Part shown: positions 8,438 through 17,112 of the stretch, piece by piece | Numbering within the stretch: the first letter of the stretch is position 1 | Layout: the number at the start of each line of letters is the position of its first letter | Assembly: GCF_016461825.1 (NCBI RefSeq) | Contig: NZ_JAEMNU010000079.1 | Span: 1-64,000, forward strand | Source of the DNA: Rugamonas violacea | GTDB taxonomy: Bacteria > Pseudomonadota > Gammaproteobacteria > Burkholderiales > Burkholderiaceae_D | Reading direction: 5' to 3' | DNA length: 64,000 bases | The notes under the pieces: generated by a model | Seen by the model: only the letters and a program-made list of their open reading frames with translations | The model's database searches: none | What the model was told of the DNA's origin: nothing | Position numbers and translations under genes: made by a program

Positions 8438-10288
8438 TCAATGGACGGCGCACTCCGGCTCGGGATTGCCCAGGAAGCCACCGCTCTGGTGGGCCCACAA
8501 GCGCGCATACAGGCCGCCTTGCGCCAGCAGCGTCTTGTGGTCGCCTTGTTCGACCACCCGGCCTTCGTCGAGCACGATCAGCCGGTCCATCGCCGCGATG
8601 GTGGACAGCCGGTGCGCGATCGCGATCACCGTCTTGCCTTCCATCAGCCGGTAGAGGCTTTGCTGGATGACGCTTTCGACTTCGGAGTCGAGCGCGCTGG
8701 TGGCCTCGTCGAGCAGCAGGATCGGCGCGTCCTTCAACATCACCCGCGCAATCGCGATACGCTGGCGCTGTCCGCCCGAAAGCTTGACGCCGCGCTCGCC
8801 CACATGTGCCTGGTAACCATGGCGGCCACCGGCGTCGCTCAGAGTGTGGATGAAATCGTGCGCCTCGGCGCGCCGGGCGGCCGCCTCGATCTGCGCCGGC
8901 GTGGCGTCGGGCCGGCCGTAGGCCAGGTTGTCGGCCACCGAGCGGTGCAGCAGCGAAATGTCCTGCGTGACCATGCCGATATGGCTGCGCAGCGAATCCT
9001 GCGTGACGTAAGCGATGTCCTGCCCGTCGATCAGAATGCGGCCCCGCTCCAGGTCATGAAAGCGCAGCAGCAAGTTCACCAGCGTCGACTTGCCGGCGCC
9101 CGAGCGGCCGACCAGGCCGATCTTCTCGCCGGGCTTGATGGTCAGGCCCAGGTCGTCGATCACCCGGCGTCCCGCATCGGCGTAGCGGAAGCTCACATGC
9201 TCGAAGCGCACCTCGCCACGCGGCACGTCGAGCGCGGCGGCGTTGGGCGCGTCAAGCACGATGCGCGGGCTGGACAAGGTCTTCATGCCGTCCTGCACCG
9301 TGCCGACGTTCTCGAACAGGCTGGTCATCTCCCACATGATCCAGTGCGACATGCCCTGCAGCCGCAAGGCCATCGCGGTGCCCGCGGCGACGGCGCCGAC
9401 GCCGACCACGCCCTGCGACCACAGCCATAACGCGGTCCCCGTCATACCGATCGTCAGTCCCATGCTCAGCAGGTGATTGACGATCTCGAAGGCGCTCACC
9501 AGCCGCATCTCGCTGTAGCCGGTGTGCATGAACTCGCGCATCGCCTCGCGCGCGAAGCCGGCCTCGGACTGCGTGTGCGAGAACAGCTTGACGGTGGCGA
9601 TGTTGGTGTAGGCGTCAGTCACGCGGCCGGTCATCAGCGCGCGCGCGTCGGCCTGCACCTTGCCGAGCTTGCCCAGGCGCGGCACGAAATACAGCAGCGC
9701 CGCGATGTAGAGGCCGAGCCAGATGACGAAGGGCCAGACCAGTTGCGCGTCGAGCACGCCCACCATGATGATCATGGTGGCCACGTAGACGCCCATGGCG
9801 ACCAGCACATCGGCCAGGACGAAAATGGTTTCGCGCACCGCCAGCGCGGTTTGCATCACCTTGGCCGTGATGCGGCCGGCGAACTCGTCCTGGTAGAAGG
9901 CCATGCTCTGCCCCAGCATCAGCCGGTGGAAGTTCCAGCGCAGCCGCATCGGCAGGTTCACCGTGAGCGTCTGGTGCTTGACGACGGTCTGCAACGCCAC
10001 CACCACGGTGCTGATGACCATGAAGGCGGCCAGCCACAGCAGGGTGTCGCCGCGCTCGGCCCACAGGCGCGACGGCACTTGGGTGCCGAGCCAGTCGACG
10101 ATGCGCCCGAGCATGGCAAACAGCAGCGCCTCGAACGCCGACATGATCGTGGTCAGCAGCGCCATGGTGGCGATCTTGCCGCGCACGCCCTGTGTGCAGG
10201 CCCACAGGAAGGCGAAAAATCCTGCGGGCGGCGGCGGCGGCTCGGCGATGGGAAACGGATAAAGTAGTTTTTCGAAAAATCCGAACAC
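8438..10288 (-). CDS. ABC transporter, fused permease and ATPase (probable product exporter)
   Basis: 616 residues starting at GTG. The N-terminal transmembrane domain (about 30-330) has several hydrophobic segments and is followed by a nucleotide-binding domain. Walker A is GLVGRSGAGKST, the signature is LSGGQRQRIAIA, Walker B is ILLLDEATSALD, and the switch histidine is in AIAHRLST. This is the MsbA/LmrA-like exporter half-type, working as a homodimer in the inner membrane. Its place inside the biosynthetic operon suggests export of the product or an inactive precursor, and it may be part of self-resistance. Substrate is inferred from position only. Confidence 0.9.
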   Translation of the reverse strand: MFGFFEKLLYPFPIAEPPPPPAGFFAFLWACTQGVRGKIATMALLTTIMSAFEALLFAMLGRIVDWLGTQVPSRLWAERGDTLLWLAAFMVISTVVVALQTVVKHQTLTVNLPMRLRWNFHRLMLGQSMAFYQDEFAGRITAKVMQTALAVRETIFVLADVLVAMGVYVATMIIMVGVLDAQLVWPFVIWLGLYIAALLYFVPRLGKLGKVQADARALMTGRVTDAYTNIATVKLFSHTQSEAGFAREAMREFMHTGYSEMRLVSAFEIVNHLLSMGLTIGMTGTALWLWSQGVVGVGAVAAGTAMALRLQGMSHWIMWEMTSLFENVGTVQDGMKTLSSPRIVLDAPNAAALDVPRGEVRFEHVSFRYADAGRRVIDDLGLTIKPGEKIGLVGRSGAGKSTLVNLLLRFHDLERGRILIDGQDIAYVTQDSLRSHIGMVTQDISLLHRSVADNLAYGRPDATPAQIEAAARRAEAHDFIHTLSDAGGRHGYQAHVGERGVKLSGGQRQRIAIARVMLKDAPILLLDEATSALDSEVESVIQQSLYRLMEGKTVIAIAHRLSTIAAMDRLIVLDEGRVVEQGDHKTLLAQGGLYARLWAHQSGGFLGNPEPECAVH

Positions 10289-10398
10289 GGTATTAGCCTC
10301 TCAGAGAGTGCGCGGCTGTTGCCACAAGCGCATCCAGATTGCGGAAACGGACGAGACATGCAAAAACCATGCAGTGGACGGGCAGCTTCCGCGTCCGC

Positions 10399-11673
10399 TC
10401 AAGCACAACGCAAGTCGCTCGACTTGGCCACCTTCGCGAAGGCGGCGGCCACATGCTCCATCGCGGCCGTATTTGCCAACAGCATGCGATGCGGCAGTGC
10501 GATGCAGGAGCGGGAGAATGCTTGCGCCACGGGCAAGTGGAAACGGGACGGATCGATCTCCTCGGTGTATCCCCGGCCCAGCTTGAAGCGCTTGCGCGAG
10601 GCCGGTTGGTACAGCCGATTCTGGTTCAGCGCGCTGTACATCGTCTTGCACGGCAAGCCGATCTCGGCGGCCAGCGCGGCGGCGAACCGCTCGACGCCCT
10701 GCGTCTCGACGATCAACTGCGGCAGGCGGACCACGTAGGTGTAATGCGCCCGCGCCGTGGTGCCGGCGGCGCTCGCTTGCGGCGAGAAACCGAGGGAAAG
10801 CAGCAGACCATCCAACACAGCGGCATTGCGACGGCGCAGCGCCAGTTGCTCGTCGAGCATCTCCAATTGGGCCACCAGGATGGCCGCGTGAAACTCCGAG
10901 AGACAGTAGTTGTTGCCCATGATTTCCGCCGTCTCGACCAGCGCCATCTCGTCGAGCCCCGGCGGCTGCGCGGACAGTGTGCGGCCGTCGGCGCGCAGAT
11001 GCGCCAGGCGGCGCGCCAGGCGCGCGTCGTCGGTGATCACCGAACCGCCCTCCCCGCTCGTCAGCAACTTGCTATGCTGCATGGAGAAGGCCGCCGCGCT
11101 GCCGAAGCGGCCGACATGCCGATCCGCATAGCGGGCGCCGTGCGCCTGGGCGCAATCTTCGATCAGCGGGATCGCGTGCGCATGGGCGATCGCCACCAGG
11201 CGATCCAGGTCGGCCACCGCCGATCCCAGATGCACCACGGTGATGGCCCGCGTGCGCGGCGTAATGGCGCGTTCGAGCGCCGCCGGATCCAGGCAGCCGG
11301 TGTCCGGCTCGACGTCGGTCAAGACGGGGATGGCATTGATCCCCAGCACCGCCGAGGCCGAAGCGACCCAGCTCACCCCCGGTACGATCACCTCGTCGTG
11401 CGCGCCGACCTCGCAGGCCTCCAGCGCCATGCTCAAGGCGGCGCTGCCGGTCGAGGACGGCACACAAAACCCGGCGCCGGTGTACGCCGCGAAGGCCTGG
11501 CCGAAGCGCTCTTCCCACGACGCCTGCCCACGGTACTGGCCGCTGATGGACCAGCGATGGCTGTTCAGCACCTCGTCGAGGTTGCGCCGCGTGCTTTCGG
11601 TGCTCTGCGGCCAATTCGGCCAATTTCCTTCAAACACAGCGGTCCCGCCGTGAATTGCCAGCTTGTCCAACAT
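10399..11673 (-). CDS. DegT/StrS-family cyclitol aminotransferase (StsC/BtrR type)
   Basis: 424 residues. The PLP-lysine motif is FSMQHSKLLTSGEGG, and the acidic partner lies in IEDCAQAHGA. The N-terminal pattern WPNWPQSTESTRRNL...HRWSISG and the stretch ADGRT...GNNYCLSEFHAA.L closely follow L-glutamine:2-deoxy-scyllo-inosose aminotransferase BtrR as I recall it, more than sugar aminotransferases. Such enzymes place the amino group on inosose, and BtrR-type enzymes perform both the C1 and C3 transaminations of 2-deoxystreptamine, so one copy can suffice. ATG 11673 is preferred because GGAGG lies 5 nt before it; an ATG at 11685 has no such site. Gene order ties it to the inosose synthase upstream. 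Confidence 0.88.
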   Translation of the reverse strand: MLDKLAIHGGTAVFEGNWPNWPQSTESTRRNLDEVLNSHRWSISGQYRGQASWEERFGQAFAAYTGAGFCVPSSTGSAALSMALEACEVGAHDEVIVPGVSWVASASAVLGINAIPVLTDVEPDTGCLDPAALERAITPRTRAITVVHLGSAVADLDRLVAIAHAHAIPLIEDCAQAHGARYADRHVGRFGSAAAFSMQHSKLLTSGEGGSVITDDARLARRLAHLRADGRTLSAQPPGLDEMALVETAEIMGNNYCLSEFHAAILVAQLEMLDEQLALRRRNAAVLDGLLLSLGFSPQASAAGTTARAHYTYVVRLPQLIVETQGVERFAAALAAEIGLPCKTMYSALNQNRLYQPASRKRFKLGRGYTEEIDPSRFHLPVAQAFSRSCIALPHRMLLANTAAMEHVAAAFAKVAKSSDLRCA

Positions 11674-11717
11674 GGATACCTCCATTCATCATGGTTGATG
11701 CGGTCTGCGGTGGGGAT

Positions 11718-12452
11718 TCAATTGACGCGGCACCACAGGCGCTCCGCGTAGCGCGCGCCGCCCTTGCCGACCCGGCCGGCATGCAGCAGCATCTCGGCAA
11801 TGGTCGCCTCGCTCGTCTGGGAACGGTAGCCCCACATGTCCGCGCACTTGCCTTCCAAAACGATCTCGATGTCGGCCGTCACCTTGGGCACCAGGCCTTG
11901 CGCGCTCAGTTGCCTGTCGAGCTCGGCCAACGGCAGGCCGGCGCTGTAGGGCAGGTCCTCGTAGTAGAGAACTTCGACCCGTTCCAGCGCGTCGGCGGCG
12001 AGCCGCACGATTTGATGATCGACATGTCCGCCCAGGCCGCACGGCGCCAGCACGATATGCGGCAGCAGACGCGCCACGGCGTCGCCGATCAGCTTCACGA
12101 TGTCGGCGGTGCGCGGGTCATCGGCGGCGGCGGCGGCGCTCAGTTCCGTCGCTTCGTCGTAGCCCATCAAGAAGCTGTCCGGACAGGGCAACAGGGCGTA
12201 ATCGATGCGCCGCCGCGCGCAGTAAGCCCGATCCTCCTGCTCCCGCACGGCCGATACCGCATCCGCCGACTCGGCACAGAGCGCCTGTGGCAGCGCCCAG
12301 CCACTGCGGCCGAAAACCGTCATCAGCAGAATGTCCGCCTGCGTGGCCAGGCGCGCCACGATGCCGCCGATCGAATAGGCGACATCGTCGGCGTGCGGCG
12401 ACAGCAGCAGGATCCGGCGGCCCTTCAACGCTTCCAGGGAGGGCGGGTTCAT
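11718..12452 (-). CDS. PIG-L/LmbE-family deacetylase (BtrD-like candidate)
   Basis: 244 residues. ILLLSPHADDVAYSIGG carries the HxDD zinc motif of N-acetylglucosaminyl deacetylases, and GLGGHVDHQIV supplies the distal H-x-x-H. The ATG at 12452 overlaps the upstream aminotransferase stop by 4 nt (ATGA); a longer frame reading upstream is only antisense noise over that gene. In butirosin and neomycin pathways a PIG-L enzyme removes the acetyl group from 2'-N-acetylparomamine after glycosyl transfer, which matches the GT4 gene in this operon. Substrate is inferred by pathway logic. Confidence 0.87.
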   Translation of the reverse strand: MNPPSLEALKGRRILLLSPHADDVAYSIGGIVARLATQADILLMTVFGRSGWALPQALCAESADAVSAVREQEDRAYCARRRIDYALLPCPDSFLMGYDEATELSAAAAADDPRTADIVKLIGDAVARLLPHIVLAPCGLGGHVDHQIVRLAADALERVEVLYYEDLPYSAGLPLAELDRQLSAQGLVPKVTADIEIVLEGKCADMWGYRSQTSEATIAEMLLHAGRVGKGGARYAERLWCRVN

Positions 12453-13696
12453 CGCTCTTCCTCGATCCATTGCATGGCCTGGGCGGCGGCAACGATGTCG
12501 CTGGCCCCGTCCATCATGCAGAAGGCGGCCTGGAAGCGTCGCCGCGGGCTGACCGGCGCCAGCTCGCCCACCGCCGCCTGGCGCCTGGTGGCCGCCAGCG
12601 CGGTCTCGAAACGCTGCAGCAATTCGTCCAGCACATCGGCGGTGGCCAGCGAGACCGCCTGATTGTCGCCTTCGTATAGCAGCAGACCGGCCGCCGCGCA
12701 ATTCGCGTACACGACTTGGTCCATGGCCTCCGTTGCGGCCACAATCTGCAGCATCGGGCCGTCACCATAGATCTCGATCGGCAGCTCGCTCTGCCGCACG
12801 CGCTGGCGCATCCCGGCGGCCAGCGCGGCGCCGCATTGAACCAGCCGCTGGTAACCGTCGTGCCGCGCCATGTAGTCCAACGTGGCCAACGCGGCGACGA
12901 TCGGGACCGTGTCGAAGTAGGCGGTGTAGGTGAATTCCTGCGCCGAGGCCATCACGTCGGAGCGGCCGACCAGGCACGACAGCCGGTGGCCGTTCGCCAG
13001 TCCCTTGGCGAAGGTGTACAGATCGGCATGGAAGCCGACCGCCTGGCGGAATGGCGACGCCGGCATCGAGCGATAGCCTTGTTTGACATCATCGCAGCAC
13101 AGCAGGACGCCCTCGCGCACGGCGATCTGCGCCAGCCGGCACAGTGTCTCCGCCCGCAGGTGGACATAGTCCGGCGACAGGATCACCAGGGCCACCTGGC
13201 CACGGTGGCGCTTGAGCAGTTGTTCGAGCAGTTCCGGCACGAAGTAAAAATCCACCACGCCGCTGGCATTCGGCGCCAGCAGCTCGTCGGCGCCGACCCA
13301 ATAGTCGCCCCAGCCGTGATAGCCGGCGCTGGCGACCAGATGCCGGCCGGTGAACAGCCGCGCGACCTGGACGGCGGCCCGGCAGGCCTCCGTGCCGGTG
13401 CTGAACAAGGCCATGCTGGCGTCGTCCATGCCGACGTCGTCGATGATCCGCTGGCTCAGTTCCTCGTGCTGATTGCTCCAGCAGGTGGCCGATGCCTGGC
13501 CGCTCTGCAGATGATGCGTGATCGCCGCATTCACCGCCGGGTGGTGGTGCCCGAGGGTGACGCAGCCCTTGCCGTTCATCAAGTCGATGTATTGCTTGCC
13601 GTCCGAGAGGGTCACCTTGGCGCCACTGGAACTGAGGGCGCGCAGCCGGGGCTGTGCGGTGTAGATGTTAGTGACGATGCGATGCGGTTTGTCCAT
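12449..13696 (-). CDS. Class III aminotransferase (BtrB/Neo18-like candidate)
   Basis: 415 residues, fold type I class III, related to glutamate-1-semialdehyde aminomutase. Recognisable parts are LMNGKGCVTLGHHHPAV, the FSTGTEACRAAVQVAR phosphate-binding segment, CCDDVKQGYR with the PLP-ring aspartate, and FAKGLANG with the PLP lysine. Neomycin- and butirosin-type pathways use a class III enzyme to aminate the 6'-aldehyde produced by a GMC enzyme, and the cluster also has a GMC gene. It starts 1 nt after the upstream stop and overlaps the next gene by 4 nt, so translation is probably coupled. An aminomutase role cannot be excluded. Confidence 0.82.
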   Translation of the reverse strand: MDKPHRIVTNIYTAQPRLRALSSSGAKVTLSDGKQYIDLMNGKGCVTLGHHHPAVNAAITHHLQSGQASATCWSNQHEELSQRIIDDVGMDDASMALFSTGTEACRAAVQVARLFTGRHLVASAGYHGWGDYWVGADELLAPNASGVVDFYFVPELLEQLLKRHRGQVALVILSPDYVHLRAETLCRLAQIAVREGVLLCCDDVKQGYRSMPASPFRQAVGFHADLYTFAKGLANGHRLSCLVGRSDVMASAQEFTYTAYFDTVPIVAALATLDYMARHDGYQRLVQCGAALAAGMRQRVRQSELPIEIYGDGPMLQIVAATEAMDQVVYANCAAAGLLLYEGDNQAVSLATADVLDELLQRFETALAATRRQAAVGELAPVSPRRRFQAAFCMMDGASDIVAAAQAMQWIEEER

Positions 13697-13697
13697 G

Positions 13698-15560
13698 TCA
13701 TTTCCATGAAGAGGGTGTGTCGAGCCCAGCCAATTCCAAGCTTGTCTTGATTAACTGCTGGAAGTCCTGGCACAGGGCGCCGCGGCCGGCGTCGCTGAGC
13801 GTTCTCACGCTTCGCACCCTGGCTTCGGCGATCATCAGCGCCGCCAACGATAAGCTTTCCTGGACGCTCGAATAGGCCAGGTTGCACAGCGAGGCGAGAT
13901 GCCGGGCATCGGCCAGCGCCAGGCGGTTCTCCAAGGCGAAAGCGGCCAGCTCCAACTCGGGAAAGCTGACGTCGCCCCAATTCGCTTCCTGTTGAAAGCG
14001 GTGCAGCCGCCCTTGCCGGTCGACCTGCCAATGCCAGTCGCCACAGGAATAGCGCAGCGATGAACGAATCGCCTTGCCCGTCCGCCCGGGCCACGGCGCC
14101 GGCTGCGCCAGCAAGGCGTTCAATGGCTCCGGCACCTGTAGCAGGGGATTGCCGCCGCATCGTTCCCGCATGAGCTCGACGATGGCCGTCCAGCGGGAGC
14201 CGAGCGCCATCAGCATCGGGCTGTAGGGCGCGTGCGCGACGACTTGCCGTGCCTGCGCGGTCAGGCAATTCGCCGCCTGCACCAGCAAGTCGCCCCGCGC
14301 CGATGGGCTGGCGGCGTGAAACTGCTCGCGGAACGGCCGTGCGGCGCCGATATCGAGCGTGACCGCATAGCCATCGACGAACCAGGCCGGCGGCGCACCG
14401 TCCATCTGCCGCACCCGCTGGAACTCGGCCCGACCGAACACCCCCGCACCGACGAAACGCAGGTGCAACAAGACCTTGCCGTCAGCGCCGCAGATCTCCA
14501 GCGGCGTCTTGCGCGGGTTCACCAACGAGCGGCGGCCGTTCAGAACCCCTGGGGCATTCCACGGCAGCCAGGCGCGCCCCAAGCCGTAGCGCGCCTCGCC
14601 TTGCGGGCAGCGCAATTGCAATCGCAGTTGGGCCGGGAGCGCGGGCAGGCCAGGCGTGTCCCGCAGTCGGGCGATGAATCCAGGATGCTCCGCCGGCAGC
14701 AGGCATTGCCACAGCCGTGGCGGGCGACCGTCGCGCACGATCACGGCAGGCGGGTTTGCCGGCCCCGGCCGCGCCGCCGCACCGCGCCAGAGCTTGCCGA
14801 CGCTGGAGAAGTACAGCTCGACGCCGGGCGCGCGCAACAGTGCCGCCACCCCGTCCATCGTCGCGCCGCTATCCGGCTGGTCGTCCACCACCACCACCAC
14901 CGGCATGCGGCGGCGGCCGAGCCAGGCCTGGGCGGTCGGCAAGCCGTCCACGGCCGCGCCGCCGACCTGCGGGCGCACCGTGCACCAATGCACATCGGCG
15001 ACACCCAGTCCGCCCAGCACGGCCTTCCAGAGCGGCGCGAGATAACTCCCGCCGGTGCGGATGCCGACGATCAGGACGGGCCGCTCAAGCCCCACCTGCC
15101 CGCTCAAGCGCCGGCCGTCGCCGGCAATCAATTCAAGATCCGCCAGGTCGTAACCGCAGCACTCGGGCATCGGCAGGTGCAGTAGCTTGCCGAGGGCATC
15201 GGGCCCTGCGTCCCCGCGCAGCGCGACATGGACCGACGCGGGCTCATCTGCGGGCTCATCTGCAAGCGCGGGCGTTGCCGCCGCCTTCCCCAGCAGCGCC
15301 TGTGCGGCGTGATCGGCCTCGCCTTCGGCGCGGCGCAACTGCCGCTGGATTTCCTCGCTCGTCGTCAGCATGAGCGCGCCCTCCGATGTGCCGACCGCCA
15401 GCAGGTCGGCCCAGAATTGCACGGCGGCGCAGGCCACCAGATAGCGGTCCATGGGACCCTGGCCGGCGGCGCGCAAGCGGCCCAGCACCTGTCCGACATC
15501 GATGTGTATCAATCCCGCCAGGCCGGCGCGTGCCAGGTGGGGCATGAGAAGGTCGTTCAT
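13698..15560 (-). CDS. Phosphoribosyltransferase-domain protein (possible BtrL-type neamine ribosylation enzyme)
   Basis: 620 residues. The central part has two hallmarks of type I phosphoribosyltransferases: LIVGIRTGGSYLAPL at about 164-178 (pyrophosphate loop) and VVVVVDDQPDSGATM at about 221-235, the PRPP loop of hydrophobics, two acids and G-A-T. The N-terminal ~160 and C-terminal ~350 residues are not recognised; the latter includes FVDGYAVTLDIG and FQQEANWGDVSFPE. Butirosin and ribostamycin acquire ribose from PRPP through such an enzyme (BtrL) followed by a phosphatase (BtrP). That logic makes a ribosylated neamine plausible, but no dedicated phosphatase is seen. Identity with BtrL needs alignment. 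Confidence 0.65.
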   Translation of the reverse strand: MNDLLMPHLARAGLAGLIHIDVGQVLGRLRAAGQGPMDRYLVACAAVQFWADLLAVGTSEGALMLTTSEEIQRQLRRAEGEADHAAQALLGKAAATPALADEPADEPASVHVALRGDAGPDALGKLLHLPMPECCGYDLADLELIAGDGRRLSGQVGLERPVLIVGIRTGGSYLAPLWKAVLGGLGVADVHWCTVRPQVGGAAVDGLPTAQAWLGRRRMPVVVVVDDQPDSGATMDGVAALLRAPGVELYFSSVGKLWRGAAARPGPANPPAVIVRDGRPPRLWQCLLPAEHPGFIARLRDTPGLPALPAQLRLQLRCPQGEARYGLGRAWLPWNAPGVLNGRRSLVNPRKTPLEICGADGKVLLHLRFVGAGVFGRAEFQRVRQMDGAPPAWFVDGYAVTLDIGAARPFREQFHAASPSARGDLLVQAANCLTAQARQVVAHAPYSPMLMALGSRWTAIVELMRERCGGNPLLQVPEPLNALLAQPAPWPGRTGKAIRSSLRYSCGDWHWQVDRQGRLHRFQQEANWGDVSFPELELAAFALENRLALADARHLASLCNLAYSSVQESLSLAALMIAEARVRSVRTLSDAGRGALCQDFQQLIKTSLELAGLDTPSSWK

Positions 15561-15672
15561 GCTTGCCCGCCACGGCTGGGCCGTTCGCTGAACGTCCGAG
15601 GCGACTGGCAGCGATCCGGCGGGCGCGCAAGGGGCTGCGCCGTGGCGCGCCGCGAGGCGAGGAGCGCGGCTG

Positions 15673-16818
15673 TCACAGCCCCTCCTCCTCTAATGCGACA
15701 TTGACGACCTCCGTCAAGCAGTCCTCAATACAGGACTGAATCAGCGAGGCGTCGACCAGCACCAAAGGCCGCTCGGCCGGTCCGGCCGGAACGCCCAGCC
15801 CCTGCAGCAAGATCATGGCCACTTGGTCGGGGCGAGCGGACAGGTAGCCGCGCTTGTTGTCGGTGCGCAGCAGTGCCATCACCGCCGCGATGGTGACCCC
15901 GGCCGGCAAGCGTATCGTCAGTCCGTTGCGCTTCAGCAGCCGATGGTGCAGCTGCAAATCGGCCTCGCTCAGCAGCCCGAGCCGGCTGGCCACCTCCGCC
16001 GCCACGACCATGCCGAGGCCGACCGCTTCTCCATGCGGCACGCGGCCGTGCGCCGCCAGCTCGATGGCGTGACCGACCGTGTGGCCGTACTCGAACACCA
16101 GCGCCTGCTTGCGCTCGTATTTGTCGAGCAACATGACCTTCTGTTTGGCCAGCAGTCCCGCTTCGACAATCAGCATGAACTCCGCATTGGTATAGCTCGC
16201 GTTCGACTTCAAGCCACTTTCAAGCATGGCGATGTTCTCGGTCGCCACGGTCAAGGCGTTCTTGATGATCTCGCACATGCCGGAGCGGATTTGCGCCGCC
16301 GGCAAGGTCTGCAAAAAGTGCAGATCGATCAGTACCGCCGTCGGCTTGTGAAAACAACCCAGCAGGTTTTTACCCTGGGACAAATTCACCGCCTGCTTGA
16401 GCGAGGCCACCGAATCGGCCGCGGCGATCAAGGTGGTCGGCACATGCACCAGGCGCAGGCCGCGAAACAGCAAAGCCGCCGTCAATCCGGCCAGGTTGCC
16501 GATCAGCCCGCCACCAACGGCGACGATCACACTGCGCCGGTCGATGCCGGCCCGCACCATGTCCTGCGCCAGATGCTCAACGGTTCTCACCGACTTCGTC
16601 GCTTCGCCATCCTCGACCACCCAGAGGCTGGCCGGCGCTTCCGCCGCGAGCTGATCGAACAATGCGGTCGCATGCAACTCGCTGACGGTATTGTCGGTGA
16701 CCAGGTGATAGCTCGACGCTTCAAGTTCGCACAGATTAAATATGATCTCGTCGACACAGCGAGCCCCGATCCATATGGGATAGCGCTCGTTTTCGAATTG
16801 GAGTTGCAGCTTACGCAT
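15673..16818 (-). CDS. 2-deoxy-scyllo-inosose synthase (BtrC/NeoC type)
   Basis: 381 residues of the sugar-phosphate cyclase family, which uses NAD+ and a metal. AVGGGLIGNLAG binds NAD. Metal ligands are E183 (MCEIIKN), H246 (FEYGHTVGH) and H262 (VPHGEA). The loop ADSVASLKQAVNLSQGKN replaces the DSSVGGKTGVN of 3-dehydroquinate synthase and is the form seen in 2-deoxy-scyllo-inosose synthases. TDNKRGYL and MILLQGLG also fit BtrC. It would convert glucose-6-phosphate to 2-deoxy-scyllo-inosose, the committed step to 2-deoxystreptamine. It is the first gene of the operon, with a conserved promoter element upstream. AroB and 2-epi-5-epi-valiolone synthase are less likely alternatives. Confidence 0.88.
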   Translation of the reverse strand: MRKLQLQFENERYPIWIGARCVDEIIFNLCELEASSYHLVTDNTVSELHATALFDQLAAEAPASLWVVEDGEATKSVRTVEHLAQDMVRAGIDRRSVIVAVGGGLIGNLAGLTAALLFRGLRLVHVPTTLIAAADSVASLKQAVNLSQGKNLLGCFHKPTAVLIDLHFLQTLPAAQIRSGMCEIIKNALTVATENIAMLESGLKSNASYTNAEFMLIVEAGLLAKQKVMLLDKYERKQALVFEYGHTVGHAIELAAHGRVPHGEAVGLGMVVAAEVASRLGLLSEADLQLHHRLLKRNGLTIRLPAGVTIAAVMALLRTDNKRGYLSARPDQVAMILLQGLGVPAGPAERPLVLVDASLIQSCIEDCLTEVVNVALEEEGL

Positions 16819-16897
16819 AGGACCCTTTCATCTTTTCAAGGACGCGGCTTCTTGGCCGAATTCGGCGCGGCTGGCGGCATGAAGCGGTACATCAAAA

Positions 16898-16968
16898 TGC
16901 CGATGCATGATGGCAGAAAAAGCAACACGCTTTGAGCAAAGGAAGGGAACTTGACAAATCTTATGAAA
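16898..16968 (-). promoter_or_regulatory. Conserved two-box promoter element, copy A (upstream of the inosose synthase)
   Basis: This is the same arrangement as 2328-2398: the 20-nt box at 16949-16968, a 33-nt spacer, and the TGCC-N10-GGCA dyad at 16898-16915, of which 13 nt (16903-16915) are contiguous and identical. It lies 79 nt before the start of the inosose synthase gene, in the 294-bp divergent gap shared with the response regulator gene. It is likely a promoter with activator or repressor sites. No sigma-70 -10 hexamer at a standard distance is evident. Confidence 0.75.
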
Positions 16969-17029
16969 CGCTTCGCCGCCGTCGCCGGCCCGCCCCCATG
17001 AACAATTTCCGCTTGTGTTTGAAGTGTGC

Positions 17030-17112
17030 GCAAAAACAAGTTACACTTAAAGTAATATTATTCTAAATATAATTTTATATTTATTGCAATACCGCGTTGG
17101 AGGAAGGCACTG
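17030..17112 (+). promoter_or_regulatory. AT-rich promoter region of the CpxRA-like operon
   Basis: About 60 nt of strongly AT-rich DNA (TAATATTATTCTAAATATAATTTT type) interrupts otherwise GC-rich sequence just before the response regulator gene. It contains several TATAAT-like hexamers and is followed by GGAGGA about 8 nt before the ATG. Such A/T tracts often hold a promoter and may bind H-NS-like proteins. Specific -35 and operator sites could not be fixed. Confidence 0.5.

Noticed and set aside
15673..16818. 3-dehydroquinate synthase (AroB)
   Set aside because: The DSVASLKQAVN loop replaces DSSVGGKTGVN, no aroK/aroE neighbours are present, and the surrounding genes are cyclitol and sugar enzymes.
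16949..16968. Sigma-70 promoter on the plus strand using TTGACA in the conserved box
   Set aside because: No -10 hexamer occurs 16-18 nt downstream in either copy; the region there is GC-rich and differs between copies.
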